DNA of 64,000 bases from Calvatia gigantea. Its lineage: Eukaryota > Basidiomycota > Agaricomycetes > Agaricales > Lycoperdaceae. Both the position numbers and the translations under genes were made by a program. Numbering within the stretch: position 1 is the stretch's first letter; the number at the start of each line of letters is the position of its first letter. Where the stretch lies: NCBI GenBank assembly GCA_025093985.1, contig JACAAK010000003.1, positions 1,736,001-1,800,000 of the forward strand, in the 5' to 3' direction. Below the pieces are notes generated by a model. It was not told where the DNA came from, did not search any database, and saw only the letters and a list, made by a program, of their open reading frames with translations. Below are positions 10,604 through 23,397 of the stretch, piece after piece.

Positions 10604-11082
10604 ATCTGCACTGAAATGAATGGCAAAACGCATCAGTCATGAGCCAAAAATAGACCCCGATATGCGACATGTGGAATGTGATGGGTGATAGCCCCATCTT
10701 GCTGTTTTTCCGACTATCGTGCCAAGGGATACAATAGAGGAAATGTCAGTTTCCCAAAACACAAAACTGAAGACGTTTCTAGGGCGAAGGAGAACACATA
10801 CGAAATAGAGGTTGTCCCTTTGATTGCTGTCTAACAACCCCCTTGCGTGCTACAAAAACCCGGTCATATTACAAGCAAAGCATTACAAACAAAGAGGACA
10901 TGTGCCAGTAAACTACGGAATACCCTAGAAGACAGGCAGCCTGCAGTGGTATTGAAAAGTATGGTACAGTCGAAAGGTGAGGATAGAATAAATATGTGGG
11001 TTTCGGAAGAAATAGTGAACCATGAAATCGACAGAAAACTGCTTCACTGCAGTACTCGGCTTTTTTAGTCATGTGTGCGCCA

Positions 11083-11903
11083 TCATTCACGTTCCTGGCC
11101 ATCTCCATTCATTTCTTTACTTGGTCCAGATGAAAGCAGGGAGCCTATTGCCATTGATTGGCGCGAGCGCGGAGAGTATTCAGCGGAGTCGCTTCTATCT
11201 GATGATGAGTAAGGGGAAGGAGGGAACTGCTCATGCTGCGAACCAGGATGGGAATCGTAGGCCCCAGCATGAGGTGGAGGAGGCGAATGAGAGCCGCGGT
11301 GACGTTTGCGAGGTGGTTCATGATACATCGATGTCTCTCGGGGTGGTAGGATATGTGATGGGAGCCGTTGGGGGGAGCGACTTCTCGATGATACACGAGG
11401 GTAATGGCCCCGACGGCTAGACCTCTGTTCACAAGAAGGAGATTGAGCGAAGGAAGGGGTGGGATAGTGGTAGTTGCCATTGACACGGGCTGGTGGCAAT
11501 GGCTCAAAAGATGCCTGGTAGATATCCAGCACCGTACGGTGGAGGTTCATCATAGCAGCTATTCGCTGAACGGGATAAGAAAATTAGGTGTCATTAATGT
11601 CTTAGATTACGGATAATACCAACCTGATCCTCTGCGGCTTTCGCATTAAGCATAGCAAGAAGCATTTCGCGGTCACCATCCCCCTTCGTTCGATAGGCAG
11701 CAAGAATTTCTCGTAGAGTAGGTGGAGGAGGCTGAAAGAAAGAAAAAAAAGGGTTAACACGATATTGGAAAAAAGAAGACTAGACGTGAAGAGCTAACCT
11801 GTTCGAGGGCTTGGAATGAGGACGCAACCATACGCTTTATATCATTATCGGAGAGACTTCGCGCATAGGACACAGGTTCCGGGAGGGGATGGGCAGAGTT
11901 CAT
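11083..11903 (-). CDS. Conserved-looking uncharacterised protein with Ser/Arg/Pro-rich tail
   Basis: Function not recognised. Three exons are inferred. The first runs MNSAHPLPEPVSYARSLSD to SSFQALEQ; the second runs PPPPTLREILAAYRTKGDGD to AMLNAKAAEDQ; the third runs RIAAMMNLHRTVLDIYQASF to the stop at 11083. The first half is short, helical and charged. The second half is rich in Ser, Arg, Pro and His (for example SSRSRSPQRLPSH and PPRKRHRGSHSPPPP), with a MAIGSLLSSGPS motif near the end. SR-like and KRKR-like stretches suggest a nuclear, possibly RNA-associated protein; this is inference only. Total is about 230 residues. Introns have good GT-AG ends (about 11731-11798 and 11585-11623). Confidence 0.65.
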
Positions 11904-13007
11904 GGTAGCGAGGAGATGGTCTTGGGGCCAAGAATTGGGAAGGAGAGTGCAGAGGGTTGCTCTTATGAGGCCTCACCTGTGGGCTATTTTTGTTAACATC
12001 CCAAGACTTTTTGCCAAGACCATTCTGCGCCGGCCACCTGTTCCCTGAACTATTTTCGAATCAGGAAAATGCTCGGAGCCAAGAATAGCCTGGGGCTATT
12101 GGCACAGGTTTTGAGACTTGAGTTGCAGAAAGGCACAATCATCGGATATTGACCGGTGTATATTGCACTCACGAGACCCAACAGCAAAAACAGCAGAGCG
12201 AGTGATGACATTTGTAAAAACCATCAGCTTGAAAATTGGTAACGGTTGGTGTGCCTTGTGAGCTGTCTTGGCAAGGCTGGAGTTCTTGGTATAGTTTGTG
12301 ACAGGTAGCGTGACACAATTTTTGAATAGATCGGGGCCGTGGCTCCAAATAGCATCCAATCAGCTTCTGTCACCCAGGTTAAATTTGGCCACCTCCCACG
12401 GTGGATCCTACTTTGTCACATACAGTAATCCATTTCCGACCATATAGTTCCTGGACTCTGGGTGCCAACCGGAGGTTAAGCTTGGGCCTTGCGGCCTTGC
12501 GGTGCAAGTTTCCCTGCAAACCGGCATCAACAACACATCATCTGATTGTTTTTTCAACCCGAAACATCATGCTAATCATCCAGGGCAGTATAACAGGGTA
12601 CCCCAGCCACTGGGCTGTGGACTGTCCCCCAAACAAACCCCTTCCTTGTCTCAGCCTCACATCGGCTATCCATCAATCGCCAAAGCATTATTATCCACCG
12701 CTTGACACGCAGGTCTTCCTGCCAAGGACTACCACCATTTGCTCGCCTTCACATTCACACTGATTTGCAAGTCCATATTTTTAGAAAGAAGCCTGCTGAC
12801 CGCTTTACATGCGCCGTGACCAATTTAGACGTTGACTAACCAAAACGTATTGGAACACACAGCTGGTGCGTGTCCTTACCCGCACCAATTCTACACAGCA
12901 AATATTAAACCCCAACGTCCTCCTCCTCCAAGGCCGACCCTTACGTTCCAACCCCTCCCAGATTCATACACAGAGGCATAACGGCACTATCAGAGATCAC
13001 GTCGATA
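11904..13007. other. Intergenic, divergent promoter region
   Basis: These 1.1 kb separate two divergently transcribed genes (minus start 11903, plus start 13008). A 120-codon ORF at 12401-12763 has no recognisable protein character. I see no RNA gene or repeat. Confidence 0.4.
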
Positions 13008-14375
13008 ATGCAATCCATCAATACCCGTAGCTCCCCGTCTGCTGTATCACCCGCCTCACCTCAACCAGCCGCAAATACCCGACCCATACCAACTATTGCG
13101 TATTCTTGGCGCGAAAAGCACCCGAAGGCTCAATTGCTTTACATACGCGATCATAAGGAGGCTAATAAAGCACTTGAACGCCTTGACGGCAACGTTTATG
13201 GGTTTGATCTTGAATGGAAACCCAATTTTGTAAAAGGACAAGCAGAGAATCCCGTCGCACTAGTTCAACTCGCAGACAACCATGTCATACTCCTTCTCCA
13301 AATCAGTGCAATGCAAGGTGAGGTTGCTCCCACAATCGTTACTCATCGTATCCAAATTTAACCAACATCCTGACTCTAGAATTCCCATCAAAGCTGGATG
13401 AGTTCCTGTTTAATCCGAATATCGTCAAGGCAGGAGTAGGCATCCAAAGTCAGCTGGTTCCCGCTCTTACGTCCTGTTATTACTTATGCGGTTAGACAGA
13501 AGATGCAAAGAAATTATACCAAGACTGGCAAGCCGACATGAGAAATTGTGTAGATCTCGCCCTGCTCGCCAGAACGGCCCACAACGCCAACTGGAAAGGG
13601 AGGTATAGTGACCCTCTAGGACTTGCACACCTGGTCGCTGTTTACGAGAATCGTGCCCTCGCAAAAGGGAAAATCACACGTAGTAATTGGGAACGCCTCC
13701 TAGCGGAAGCCCAACAAATGTGTCAGTGTCCCAGGTTCCTTGTTTCGACTGTTCATCATTCTGACTGGCTGGCCCTGAATAGATGCTGCCAACGACGCTC
13801 ATGCAGGCTATGTTATTTATACAAGGCTGATAGACATGATACCGATGGTATCACCCATACCAGAGGCCAAATGCTACAGCTTTGACGTAATGCAGGGCCG
13901 CCTTTACGAGCCATCCGGAGCGTCGTGGCAAGCAGTCAATCCCAACTACGATCCTGGTCCACCCCCTCCACCGCGACAACCGAAGCCACCGCGGCAACCT
14001 AAACCGGCAACCCATGCGGCTGCACATCCTTCCAATGTCCAATCTTCTGTGTCGGCCGTCCGGGGAGTTAACAATGCACCCCTGTTGCCAGTTCCACAGT
14101 CGAACCTGATTCCTCACAATGTACTAAATAACAGAGGAAAGGGAGGATTCCGTGGAAACCCTTCCCCACACCAGCACAGGCGATCACACCCTTCGCAGCG
14201 TCCGTCTCGTTCCGGTGGTAATCAGTCCTGGCGTTTCGGGACTGCAAATCATCCGGAAACGAGGCCCATTTTGTTTGACAATCGACAGGGTGCTGAAGGA
14301 GAGCCGAGACTTTCCTCCGCAGGAGCGCCAGCCCAAGCCAGGGGTGAATCAAGTCGTGAGATTAACCATTCTTAA
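13008..14375 (+). CDS. Werner-type 3'-5' exonuclease (DEDDy family)
   Basis: This is a DnaQ/RNase D-fold exonuclease of the Werner-exonuclease type, which degrades DNA or RNA 3'-5' in repair or processing. Exo I is seen as VYGFDLEWKP (D-x-E). Exo II lies around NIVKAGVGIQKDAKKLYQDW, followed by RNCVDLALLAR. Exo III appears after splicing as YAANDAHAGYVIY. Correct splicing restores the catalytic tyrosine: donor ATG-T|GTCAGT, acceptor TAG before AT-GCT. Four exons are inferred, with other introns about 13313-13378 and 13451-13498. The C-terminal third is low-complexity, with PPPPPRQPKPPRQPKP and RGKGGFRGNPSPHQH, resembling RGG/Pro-rich nucleic-acid-binding tails. There is no helicase domain, as is normal for plant and fungal stand-alone WRN exonucleases. 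Confidence 0.85.
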
Positions 14376-15419
14376 AGCTTGAAGCTTGTCCGAATACCCT
14401 TTGCTGTCCAATTTCCTCCTTTCGAGTATTTCATGAACCTCCAGACTATTTGAATCAGGTATTCAGATTAAGCCTCAGACCCCGGAAAAACTTATATGCA
14501 CCTAACCACTAGCTGAAGTCACACTCTTCTAAATGTATTCTTGATTGCTGTTTCATCCGATTGCTACGGTTCGGAACAACAAATTCTCCAGGAAAACTGG
14601 GGATCCTGGGCCTTTGCTATGCTGGCAAGTATTTTTAGAACCCCGCCAAGCCAGGTATGTATGCAAAACACTGACCAGGCTGACAACCTAGATGAATGTC
14701 ACACTTCCCCATCAATGCTCTTGAGACATGCCGTATACAAATCACTTCTATACCCCAGGCTCGCAAGTTCATCGCAGCTCAATTAGCCTGATGACCTCTT
14801 GTTTACCGGGATCCCAAGACTTGTTATCTGGGGTTTGGTCACTGGTGATAGCCAACAAATCTACTTCGTTTGTCGGTTCCCGAGCGGCCGACACTGACAC
14901 TGCCGGACGTACAAAATTTGGAGCAATGAAACGCCGAGCTCTTAAGAACTTCATGATTCCCCATCTATCACACCATAAATTTAGCCGTGCGCTTCCGGAT
15001 CTTCAATTCGAACAAGGGTGTTTCTGGTCCTCCCGTCTCATGCAAAAATAGATCTGCCCAAAAAACAGCCTCCCATTGATAGCTGATTAACACCGTTCGC
15101 GTGACAGATGTAGTATTCATAGGCAATAGGTCGGTAGTTGACCTCCTAATACCTAACGTGGGGCCCCCTGACAGCGAGTATTGATACAGGCGGTGGTAGA
15201 CCATCATGCATCATGTCTCGCACAAGACGAAAAAACGGTGTTGACGTTACAAGTACCAATACAAAAACTTATCGCCGCAGCGGGAAGACCACAACAGTAA
15301 TACGAAGCAACAAAGGATACATATGTAACTGGTTGAGCATTTTGTGGACGCATGAGTATCATCAGCGCTCGTCCCGGTCCCTGCAGGACGAAATCCCATC
15401 TTACATCCCATCTTGATAG
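14376..15419. other. Intergenic, nothing supported
   Basis: These 1.04 kb lie between the tail-to-tail ends of the exonuclease and the second chitinase. ORFs of 61-107 codons exist on both strands but overlap one another and have no recognisable motif. Confidence 0.4.
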
Positions 15420-17277
15420 TTAGAACCGGAAAAGGCGTGAAGGGGCCCTTGGTCTGCTAGTACTTAAATCGTCCCGTTGCGTAATCGTCAGCCTGTTCGG
15501 CCGCTTCACTCGAGCTTTTTCCCGAGGATCGCGGAAATCGGCAGGCACGGTGGCTTTGGCGATGACTGCGCTCGAAGTTATAGAAGGGTCGTCCCCTCCA
15601 GGTTTCGTGTTAGGTTCGTTGTCACCTTCAGTGTCCGGAGGACTAGGTTCCTCCGGCGTTCTACGGCCATTCGTAAGAGCATTTTTAATCTTCAAATCAA
15701 ATCGGTCATTGCCTGGGCACCACAGAAATCAGACATTTCCATCCGAAGTGGGTAGAATGTACCCACTGTGGGCTGTATCAGCGTCCCACAGCATCACGCC
15801 CCCAAAAGAGGAATATTTATTCTGAACACTTTTCGCCATCGCGATCAGAGCATCCGCGTTGACGTAGCCCGAACCAGCAGCTTTAGGCCCAGCAGGGGCA
15901 CCCAAATAAACTTTAACATTTGGATTGGGTGACTGTGTTTTCGCCCAGTGTTCCCTGAGAACGTTTGGTGAGTAAATTCATTTGAAGAAATGCGGTGGGA
16001 AACGTACCATGTGGCGAAATTAAATTGCTTTGGTTATTTTAGCTGAGTATTTTGGGGGACATGTTATTGTTAGAAGAAAACTCACAGAAGGCCGGGAGGT
16101 TTCACAATAGTTGTTATCTAATGGAAAGGGTGAGAATAGCCGGCCGGCGAATACAACTATTGGCCTACAGAATTGGACATAAACGGCGTCAAAGTTAGCA
16201 TTATCAAGCGCATCTCCAACTTTCGCATCTGGGAAGGGACATTGGGGAGCAGCTGTGACGTAATACCTATGCGCATATAAGCACCCCCCCCCCGGAAATG
16301 GGTCCCAGTAAATAATCATACCTCTTGCGTGAACCCTTCGATAGTGCCCGAATGCGTTCGACGAATGTCGAATAGTGTGAAGGGGAACCGGACTCAATAT
16401 CAAGGTCGATACTGGGCTAGGATGAGTGACGGGAGCTAGGGGTCAGGATAATCAGCGCACCCGTCGAGCACGGCATCTCCGAATGGTCTTGTGCTGCTCT
16501 CTAGAGGTGATCAAATAAAACAGATGATACCATTGCAAGTAAAAATAACGCACTCCCTCCTGTGTGGATTTGTTTAGCAGTTACTCTACATTTCACAAGG
16601 GGCCTAGCGCACCTAAGAACATGTTCCATACAGTGTCTGCGAAGTCTTGGGCCTGACTGGCACTACTAAAACCAACCTTGGCAGTGGCACCTCCCAGGCT
16701 TATCGTAATTATCTTCCCTTTCGCTTGGCACTGCTTAATGTCGGAGGCGAGGAAAGAGCAGTCTGCCAAATCAGAATTCGGGAACTCCTTTCCACCTTGG
16801 CTACATATCTGGGAACGGCCATGAGCATAAGCATGGAAGATTTTATATCAAAACTCACATTTGAGAAATCGACCACAGGTTTTCCACCTTCTCCAAAAAA
16901 TACATATAGAAAGGCCATCGGTATCGCATCAATCGTATCATCCTGGCAATAGAAAGATAATCTAAATGTAATGACAAATTGTTAATTAGCTGTTACTCCC
17001 ACACCCAACAGTGTTAGCTACTCACCGTTGCTGCCGACTCGCACCATCTTGTCCCCAATACCTGAAAGGATATGCGTATCTACCGGATTTGCTCCAGAAA
17101 GAAAGACGCTTACACTGCTAACTTCAAGGAGGGTCAATAACTGAAGAATCTCAAGTTCGGAGTGAGAAGACCCACATTATCAGAACGATCATTGGAGAAT
17201 GCTGCCACTTGCCGCAGGTCGACAAGGCCCAGGAGGCAGAGGGCGCAGAAGACGAACCCGGCTCTCCAGAATGTCAT
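15420..17277 (-). CDS. GH18 class III chitinase, no chitin-binding module (copy B)
   Basis: A secreted endochitinase that cleaves beta-1,4 bonds in chitin. The start at 17277 begins a signal peptide (MTFWRAGFVFCALCLLGLVD). An 8-nt micro-exon (17114-17121) then yields SDN-LAV-YWGQD. Further exons read RLSFYCQDDTIDAIPMAFL, VFFGEGGKPVVDFSN, TISLGGATAKVGFSSASQ and then LDG-IDLDIESGSPSHYSTF. The last is the GH18 D-x-x-D-x-D-x-E active site with the catalytic Glu present. [40 protein letters not shown] and [14 protein letters not shown] follow. After KIKNALTNG the C-terminus becomes a charged, Pro-rich tail (RRTPEEPSPPDTEGDNEP) with no CBM. It is a tandem duplicate of the neighbouring chitinase A, with different intron positions. 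A 10-C tract (16284-16293) lies in an intron. Confidence 0.85.
17114..17121 (-). other. 8-nt micro-exon of chitinase B
   Basis: The minus-strand exon TTAGCAGT sits between CTTGAAG (acceptor) and GTAAGC (donor). It joins AAC to G-TAT-TGG and adds Leu-Ala-Val in front of YWGQ. The same arrangement occurs in chitinase A at 19971-19978. Confidence 0.72.
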
Positions 17278-17751
17278 ATTCAGGCAGGGGCAGAACTGCG
17301 CTGTTTCATTGAGCACCACAAAGCCTTATGTACGTCCCCGTTTCGCGAAGAGAACCAGTCATGCCACGTATCGGACGCCATCTTTTTGGAAAGTCATAAG
17401 ATGTTCCAGTTTTACCGTCGAGAAACTGTAATGCTTCATATTGACGCGATAGAAAGCACACACTTGATTCGAGGTGGCCAATCAGATTGTGACATTTTGC
17501 GTTGGATTCCCAGGTGATTCGCGTGCATACAAAGTTCTAACTCCCCTTCCATACATATCAATATGACGCTTGCGGCAAAGGCAAACGTGCATTTGATCGG
17601 CCCTTGTCAGGGTATATACCAGGTTCCAGAAATCAATATATTTAATTAGGTTGCGTCCCTTTGTGATTTGGATTTAACAGAGCTTTTACATGTGCAGCAA
17701 GTCGTTGCACGATACGTAGTCAATCGACCGAACGCGCGAGGCGAGATAGTC

Positions 17752-20118
17752 TCAGAAGGAGAAAAAGCGGGATCTTCTCTGAGCGGTGGTAGGAACCATG
17801 GTTTGCGCAGCGTGAGAAGTTTCTGCCACATCTCCTTTTGCGCTTGCGCACGGCCCATTATCGGCCCAGACACCGGCAGGACCTGAGCAATAATGAAGCC
17901 TAAATTAAGTACCCGTGATAGAAAGAACACACCTCCAGGGGTGTCAGCTTGTGTCCACCAACGAGAGGTCCAAAGGTGTCCACTTTTCCCAGAACATCAG
18001 CGTTAGTTAACCGTTATTTAAGAATGCTTACTCAAAGACAACCGCTGAACCACCATTGTACGCCGCGGCGTTTGACCAGGCGGCAACCCCGGCACAACTT
18101 CCACTTGGAGTGGGCGTGGGAGCCGCTGTGGTGCTCGAAGTTACGGCCCGTGTAGATGAAGATGTTGATGGGACTGGGGTGTTACTTGAAGACGAGGGTG
18201 GCACAAATGCACCACCGCAAGCGCTAACTGTGGGTAAATTCTTCAGTTTAAGGGCAAATCATAAAAATAGCGAGGCATACTTGCGCTCCAATCCCCATTG
18301 GAATTGTGTGCTGGCTGAGAATTAGTCCACCATTTTGCCTATCAGCGCTGTGAGCAGGGCTTCGGAAAAGTTTTCGAAAATAAACTTTCAATTCACCTGC
18401 CAGATATATCTATGGAACAAGAGTAAGATTAATATACAGTGGCGTTAAACAACTGCTTACCCCCCAAATGAAGCCTGCGAATTCGCAGTATAAATATTCC
18501 CAGAAACCCATGCTGGTGCGGAGCACGCTGGGAATGAAAACCCGGTTCCCCCCGCAGCCACCAATGCATTTTTGATGGCCTGGTCATATCTTCCATTAGC
18601 TGCAGAACATGATGAGCAGCATCGCATCTTTTGGCAACGAACCAACATACCGCGAGCCTGAGAAGCATCCCAAAGCATAACCCCACCAAAGGACGGGAAA
18701 CTTTTGCGCATTTGAACGGCGATGCTACTGAGAGTACTGGGCGGAACATAGCCTCCTCCGGCTGCAGAACTGGAACCGGGAGCACCGATATAAACTTTCA
18801 CATTCCTGTTCGGACTGAGAGTCCGGGCCCAATTATCCCTTCGCATTTCATAAAATTAATGCAGCTTTGTAGGGACAGAATGCCCGTACCAGATCCCGAA
18901 GTTCCAGTTCTGTTAACAGGCGTTTAGGTCATAGTAATGAGAGGTACAGCACGACTTACCGATGCAGAGTTGAAATTCTGGAGGCCACATGGGTTGTTGT
19001 AGAATCTGCTCGCGAATGTTTGAGTGCCTGATTAACCGACAAGAGGGGTAGGAAACTAACTGAACTTTTGGGATGTCAGATGGTGCAACAAGACAATAAC
19101 GGTCTCATATCTCACCGTATATAGCGTCGAAGTTGGCCGAATTCAAAACCCCGCCAAGAGCTGCGTCTGGATACACACACTGGGGCGCAGCGGTCACGTA
19201 GTACCTATGGCCGTAAAATATGAACGTCCTAAACTCAGGGTAGGTGAGATCTCACTTCTTGGATTTCCCGCTCGAGAGGGAGCGGATGCGATTAACAAAA
19301 GCAGCATAGTGATCAGATGTACCTCCTTCAATATCCAAATCCACTCTAAATATTAATTAGCGCGAGTTGAGAGGCGCGTAAACCGACTAACCCGTCGAGT
19401 ACGGCGCTGCCAAATGGACGAGTGGAGGAGGAACCCCCGAGAAACATGTCCCATATCGTTTGGGCGAATGTCTCTGCCTGACTATCGGACTGGAAGCCCA
19501 CCGAGCCGGTTGCACCGCCGAGACTAAGAGTGATGACCTTTCCTTTGGCTTGACAGGTCGTTATGTCGGAAGCGAGGGAGGCACAATTCGCAAGGTTCGT
19601 TCCAGGGAAGGTAGAATTGTCAGTAGGATTGCAGGTCTAGGGTCCTTCAGTTAAACGCCCCGAGAGAACGCACATTGTGTTTTTGCTCACATTGGCCAAG
19701 TTGATAACAGGGGCACCTCCGGGACCAAAAAAGATGTACAGGAACGCGACAGGAAAAATGTCGATTGTATTATCCTGAGGTGGGTCAGGGCTCAGGATCA
19801 CGACTGATGCATTCGGCGCCTGTAGCGCCACCTACGTTACAATAGAACGACAACCTTTGCTGGAAATTGGCTGTATCCGAATGAGTGGCTCCATATGAGT
19901 TCTGGCCCCAATAGCTAGATCGTTTACGGGGTTAAAAGGACCCGATGTATGTCACATAACTCATACGTACACCGCGAGCTATTGAAACATCACATATGAG
20001 CGCTTAAGACTGGTATTCGGATGTGCGGAATACATACGTTATCGTAACGACCATTGTCAAATGCATTCACCCGTAGGAGTGAAGCGAGGACGGTTAAGGC
20101 ACAGACGAGACCCAGCAT
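17752..20118 (-). CDS. GH18 class III chitinase with two CBM5/12-type chitin-binding modules (copy A)
   Basis: A secreted chitinase for wall remodelling or nutrition. The signal peptide is [19 protein letters not shown], followed by FDNGRYDN. A micro-exon adds LAV, then [20 protein letters not shown]. The catalytic barrel shows [49 protein letters not shown] (catalytic Glu intact), [39 protein letters not shown] and [12 protein letters not shown]. After [12 protein letters not shown] come two chitin-binding modules: [20 protein letters not shown] with [19 protein letters not shown], and [20 protein letters not shown] with [18 protein letters not shown] Ser/Thr/Pro linker separates them. The stop is at 17752-17754. 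Many short introns are present. Its tandem neighbour (copy B) lacks both modules. Confidence 0.87.
19971..19978 (-). other. 8-nt micro-exon of chitinase A
   Basis: The minus-strand exon CTCGCGGT lies between an acceptor ending CAATAG and the donor GTACGT. It joins AAC (exon 1, 20038-20118) to C-TAT-TGG-GGC. Without it the frame into YWGQN is lost. Confidence 0.72.
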
Positions 20119-20734
20119 GATTGCAGGAACTGCTGTAAGTTCAGCTTCCAAGCTGAGAGCCCACCGTCGCTTGAGCTCAATTTATACCAAATTCTGTGAG
20201 TTGTGGAACCATGTGGTTACGGTCGCACAAGACACCGAGCACGCGTGCCAAAAAGACCGATGCACAAACCTCGCGAGTAATACCAAGAAGATGCATGGGG
20301 AGAAACTCCATTGCCGTGGTTGAACTGGGTAACTCGCTTAAAAAGGTATGTAGCACTCGGGCAAGAAGCAGCCCTCGGCTCATGTGGAAGGATGGTCATC
20401 GACATCTTTGGCGAACCTTCCTCTATTAGTGCATGAGGTCGTGAAAAGAATTGCCACACACACACCGTTACAAGAGCACTGAGGCGGAGGTTTCGTGCGG
20501 AAAACTCAATCACATGACATTAACCGAAAGACGTGCCACGAGGACGGAATAAGCACTCGAGGGTGGGACCATGGGGCTTCGAAGCTTCGGTTTTCCAATA
20601 TTCAGTATTTCAGTCCTGATAATACCACAGCTTCCTGAGGTTAACTCCCCTTGGGTCGCCGCGAAAACGTCACCAAGGAAAATCTATACATACGAAGAGG
20701 CCAAAGAAGATATACAAATAGCTGATTCAAGAAT
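20119..20734. other. Intergenic, chitinase A promoter side
   Basis: This is 616 bp upstream of chitinase A and downstream of CK2 alpha, both on the minus strand. ORFs of 68-98 codons overlap in opposing frames and look like shadows. No regulatory motif was identified with confidence. Confidence 0.35.
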
Positions 20735-22150
<1,416 letters not shown>

Positions 22151-22324
22151 GGGCTAGGACGGGTGAAAGTCGAGGAGGATGGTGTGACTTCAATTCAGCA
22201 ACGAGGAAACGGCCTGCTCATCTGGTAAAAGTGAATAATTCCCACGGGTCACGATCTCGGCCTCATGGATTTTGTGCATCCCTTGCAGTTCGCATGGTAC
22301 TCATCTTCCCTTATCCCTGGACCT
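22151..22324. promoter_or_regulatory. Divergent promoter, CK2 alpha / SET-domain gene
   Basis: There are 174 bp between the opposing start codons, or 114 bp if the SET protein starts at 22265. No distinct motif was recognised. Confidence 0.45.
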
Positions 22325-22949
22325 ATGCCCAGCAGTGAACGTCGAGCAGGCAAGGTGAAGCCGCCTGCTCGTTGGCCTAAGAATATCTCCTATATTCAAT
22401 CTTACCAATTTCATGAATCTGTAACACCGTCTACCCTTGACTTTATCAGGGGCAACCCTTCGATCGCTGGCCAACTCCCAAACACTCATCGTGCTCGTGT
22501 CGCAATTCGACCCATTTCAGATATGAGCCATCCTGCATGTGGTCAGTATGGGCTGTTTGCAACATCCAACATCCGACCACACACACGAATACTCGACTAT
22601 CTTGGTATGCCCCTACCCTAGCATGTAGTACCCATACGCCACGTAACCGGCTGGCCCCCCAGGTGAAGTGCATTGCGATGATCGTCTAGGATCCGACTAT
22701 GACCTCTCTCTTCACCGATTCTCGAACGGGTTGAGTGTAGGAGTTGATGCTCATAGCTTGGGTAATGAGGCTAGATTCATCAACGACTATCGAGGGACCT
22801 CGAGAAGACCCAATGCCGTATTCCGTGATAACAGGTTGAGCTCGGGTGAACTTCGGATGAGCATTTGGAGCTCCTCTGAAGGTATTAGGAAAGGTGATGA
22901 AATAGTAGTTTCGTACGGCAAAACATGGTGGCAAGCCCGTGTTGAGTGA
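22325..22949 (+). CDS. SET-domain protein (putative lysine methyltransferase)
   Basis: This is a small S-adenosylmethionine-dependent protein methyltransferase-like protein. The start at 22325 (MPSSERRAGKVKPPARWPKN) is preferred; an in-frame ATG at 22265 would add 20 residues. One intron (about 22603-22661) joins DYLG to EVHCDD. SET motifs seen are GQYGLFATSNIRPHTRILDY (SET-N), GNEARFINDYRG then RPNAVFRDNR (replacing the usual N-H-S-C-x-P-N), and GDEIVVSYGKTWWQARVE (SET-C). The protein is about 190 residues, with no pre-SET or zinc-rich post-SET module. The substrate may be histone or non-histone and cannot be told. Similar stand-alone SET proteins occur in basidiomycetes, from my general knowledge. 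Confidence 0.8.
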
Positions 22950-23397
22950 AATGGCTCGCATACCAAGCTATCCTAAGTACATCTACTCACAATTCTAAGT
23001 ACCTAGTCCTTTTTGCTCAGTGATGTCTACCAAATCCCTGAAGGGGTTAACGAGTTTCGAAAGGGTACCTTCCCGGATCTGGGTGGATTTGGTGAACCCA
23101 AGATTCCCCACTGATTTAAATTACACACAAAATTGCCGAAGGTTGGCAAAATAAAAAGACTGCGTCGACGACGTCGGTGTGACTGCAGATCATAAAATGC
23201 TTATGCCAACGACAACAATTCCGACTCTTGGGCACGGAGAACTCGGAGACCTGATTTAATTTTCTGTGAAGCTTCTGGGATATTCTGGGGCACGTGGTCG
23301 TTCCGCCCACTCCGAATTAGCCCAAATACGGACAAATTCTCAAAATTTCTGGCTCCGTCGCGCCGAGCATCGAGCAGTCCAGGTTTCGCGCAAGTCA
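22950..23397. other. Intergenic, nothing distinctive
   Basis: These 448 bp separate the SET-domain stop from the Mdj1 start. I see no additional gene or repeat; the 3' part presumably holds the Mdj1 promoter. Confidence 0.4.

Larger units (their letters stand above)
9655..10612. mobile_element. Non-autonomous TIR transposon-like element (about 0.96 kb)
   Basis: Two near-identical sequences about 900 bp apart face each other at the ends: 9662-9696 and the reverse complement of 10569-10603 match at 32 of 35 positions by hand alignment. Just inside both ends are copies of a TTCGGACA-x-AAATTGG-like motif, at 9699, 9789, 10463 and 10502, with a variant at 10536. They all lie in the same orientation. 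The interior carries a 14-G tract (9823-9836) and one ORF (10064-10414). No transposase is encoded and I could not define a target-site duplication. It is probably a non-autonomous DNA transposon. Confidence 0.6.

Noticed and set aside
13737..13900. Loss of the catalytic tyrosine in the exonuclease (reads D-A-A-N-D across the junction)
   Set aside because: Choosing donor ATG-T|GTCAGT restores TAT before GCT-GCC, giving the intact Y-x(3)-D motif.
15420..20118. One chitinase gene spanning both catalytic domains
   Set aside because: Each half has its own signal peptide, its own active site and its own stop; 474 bp of non-coding sequence separates them.
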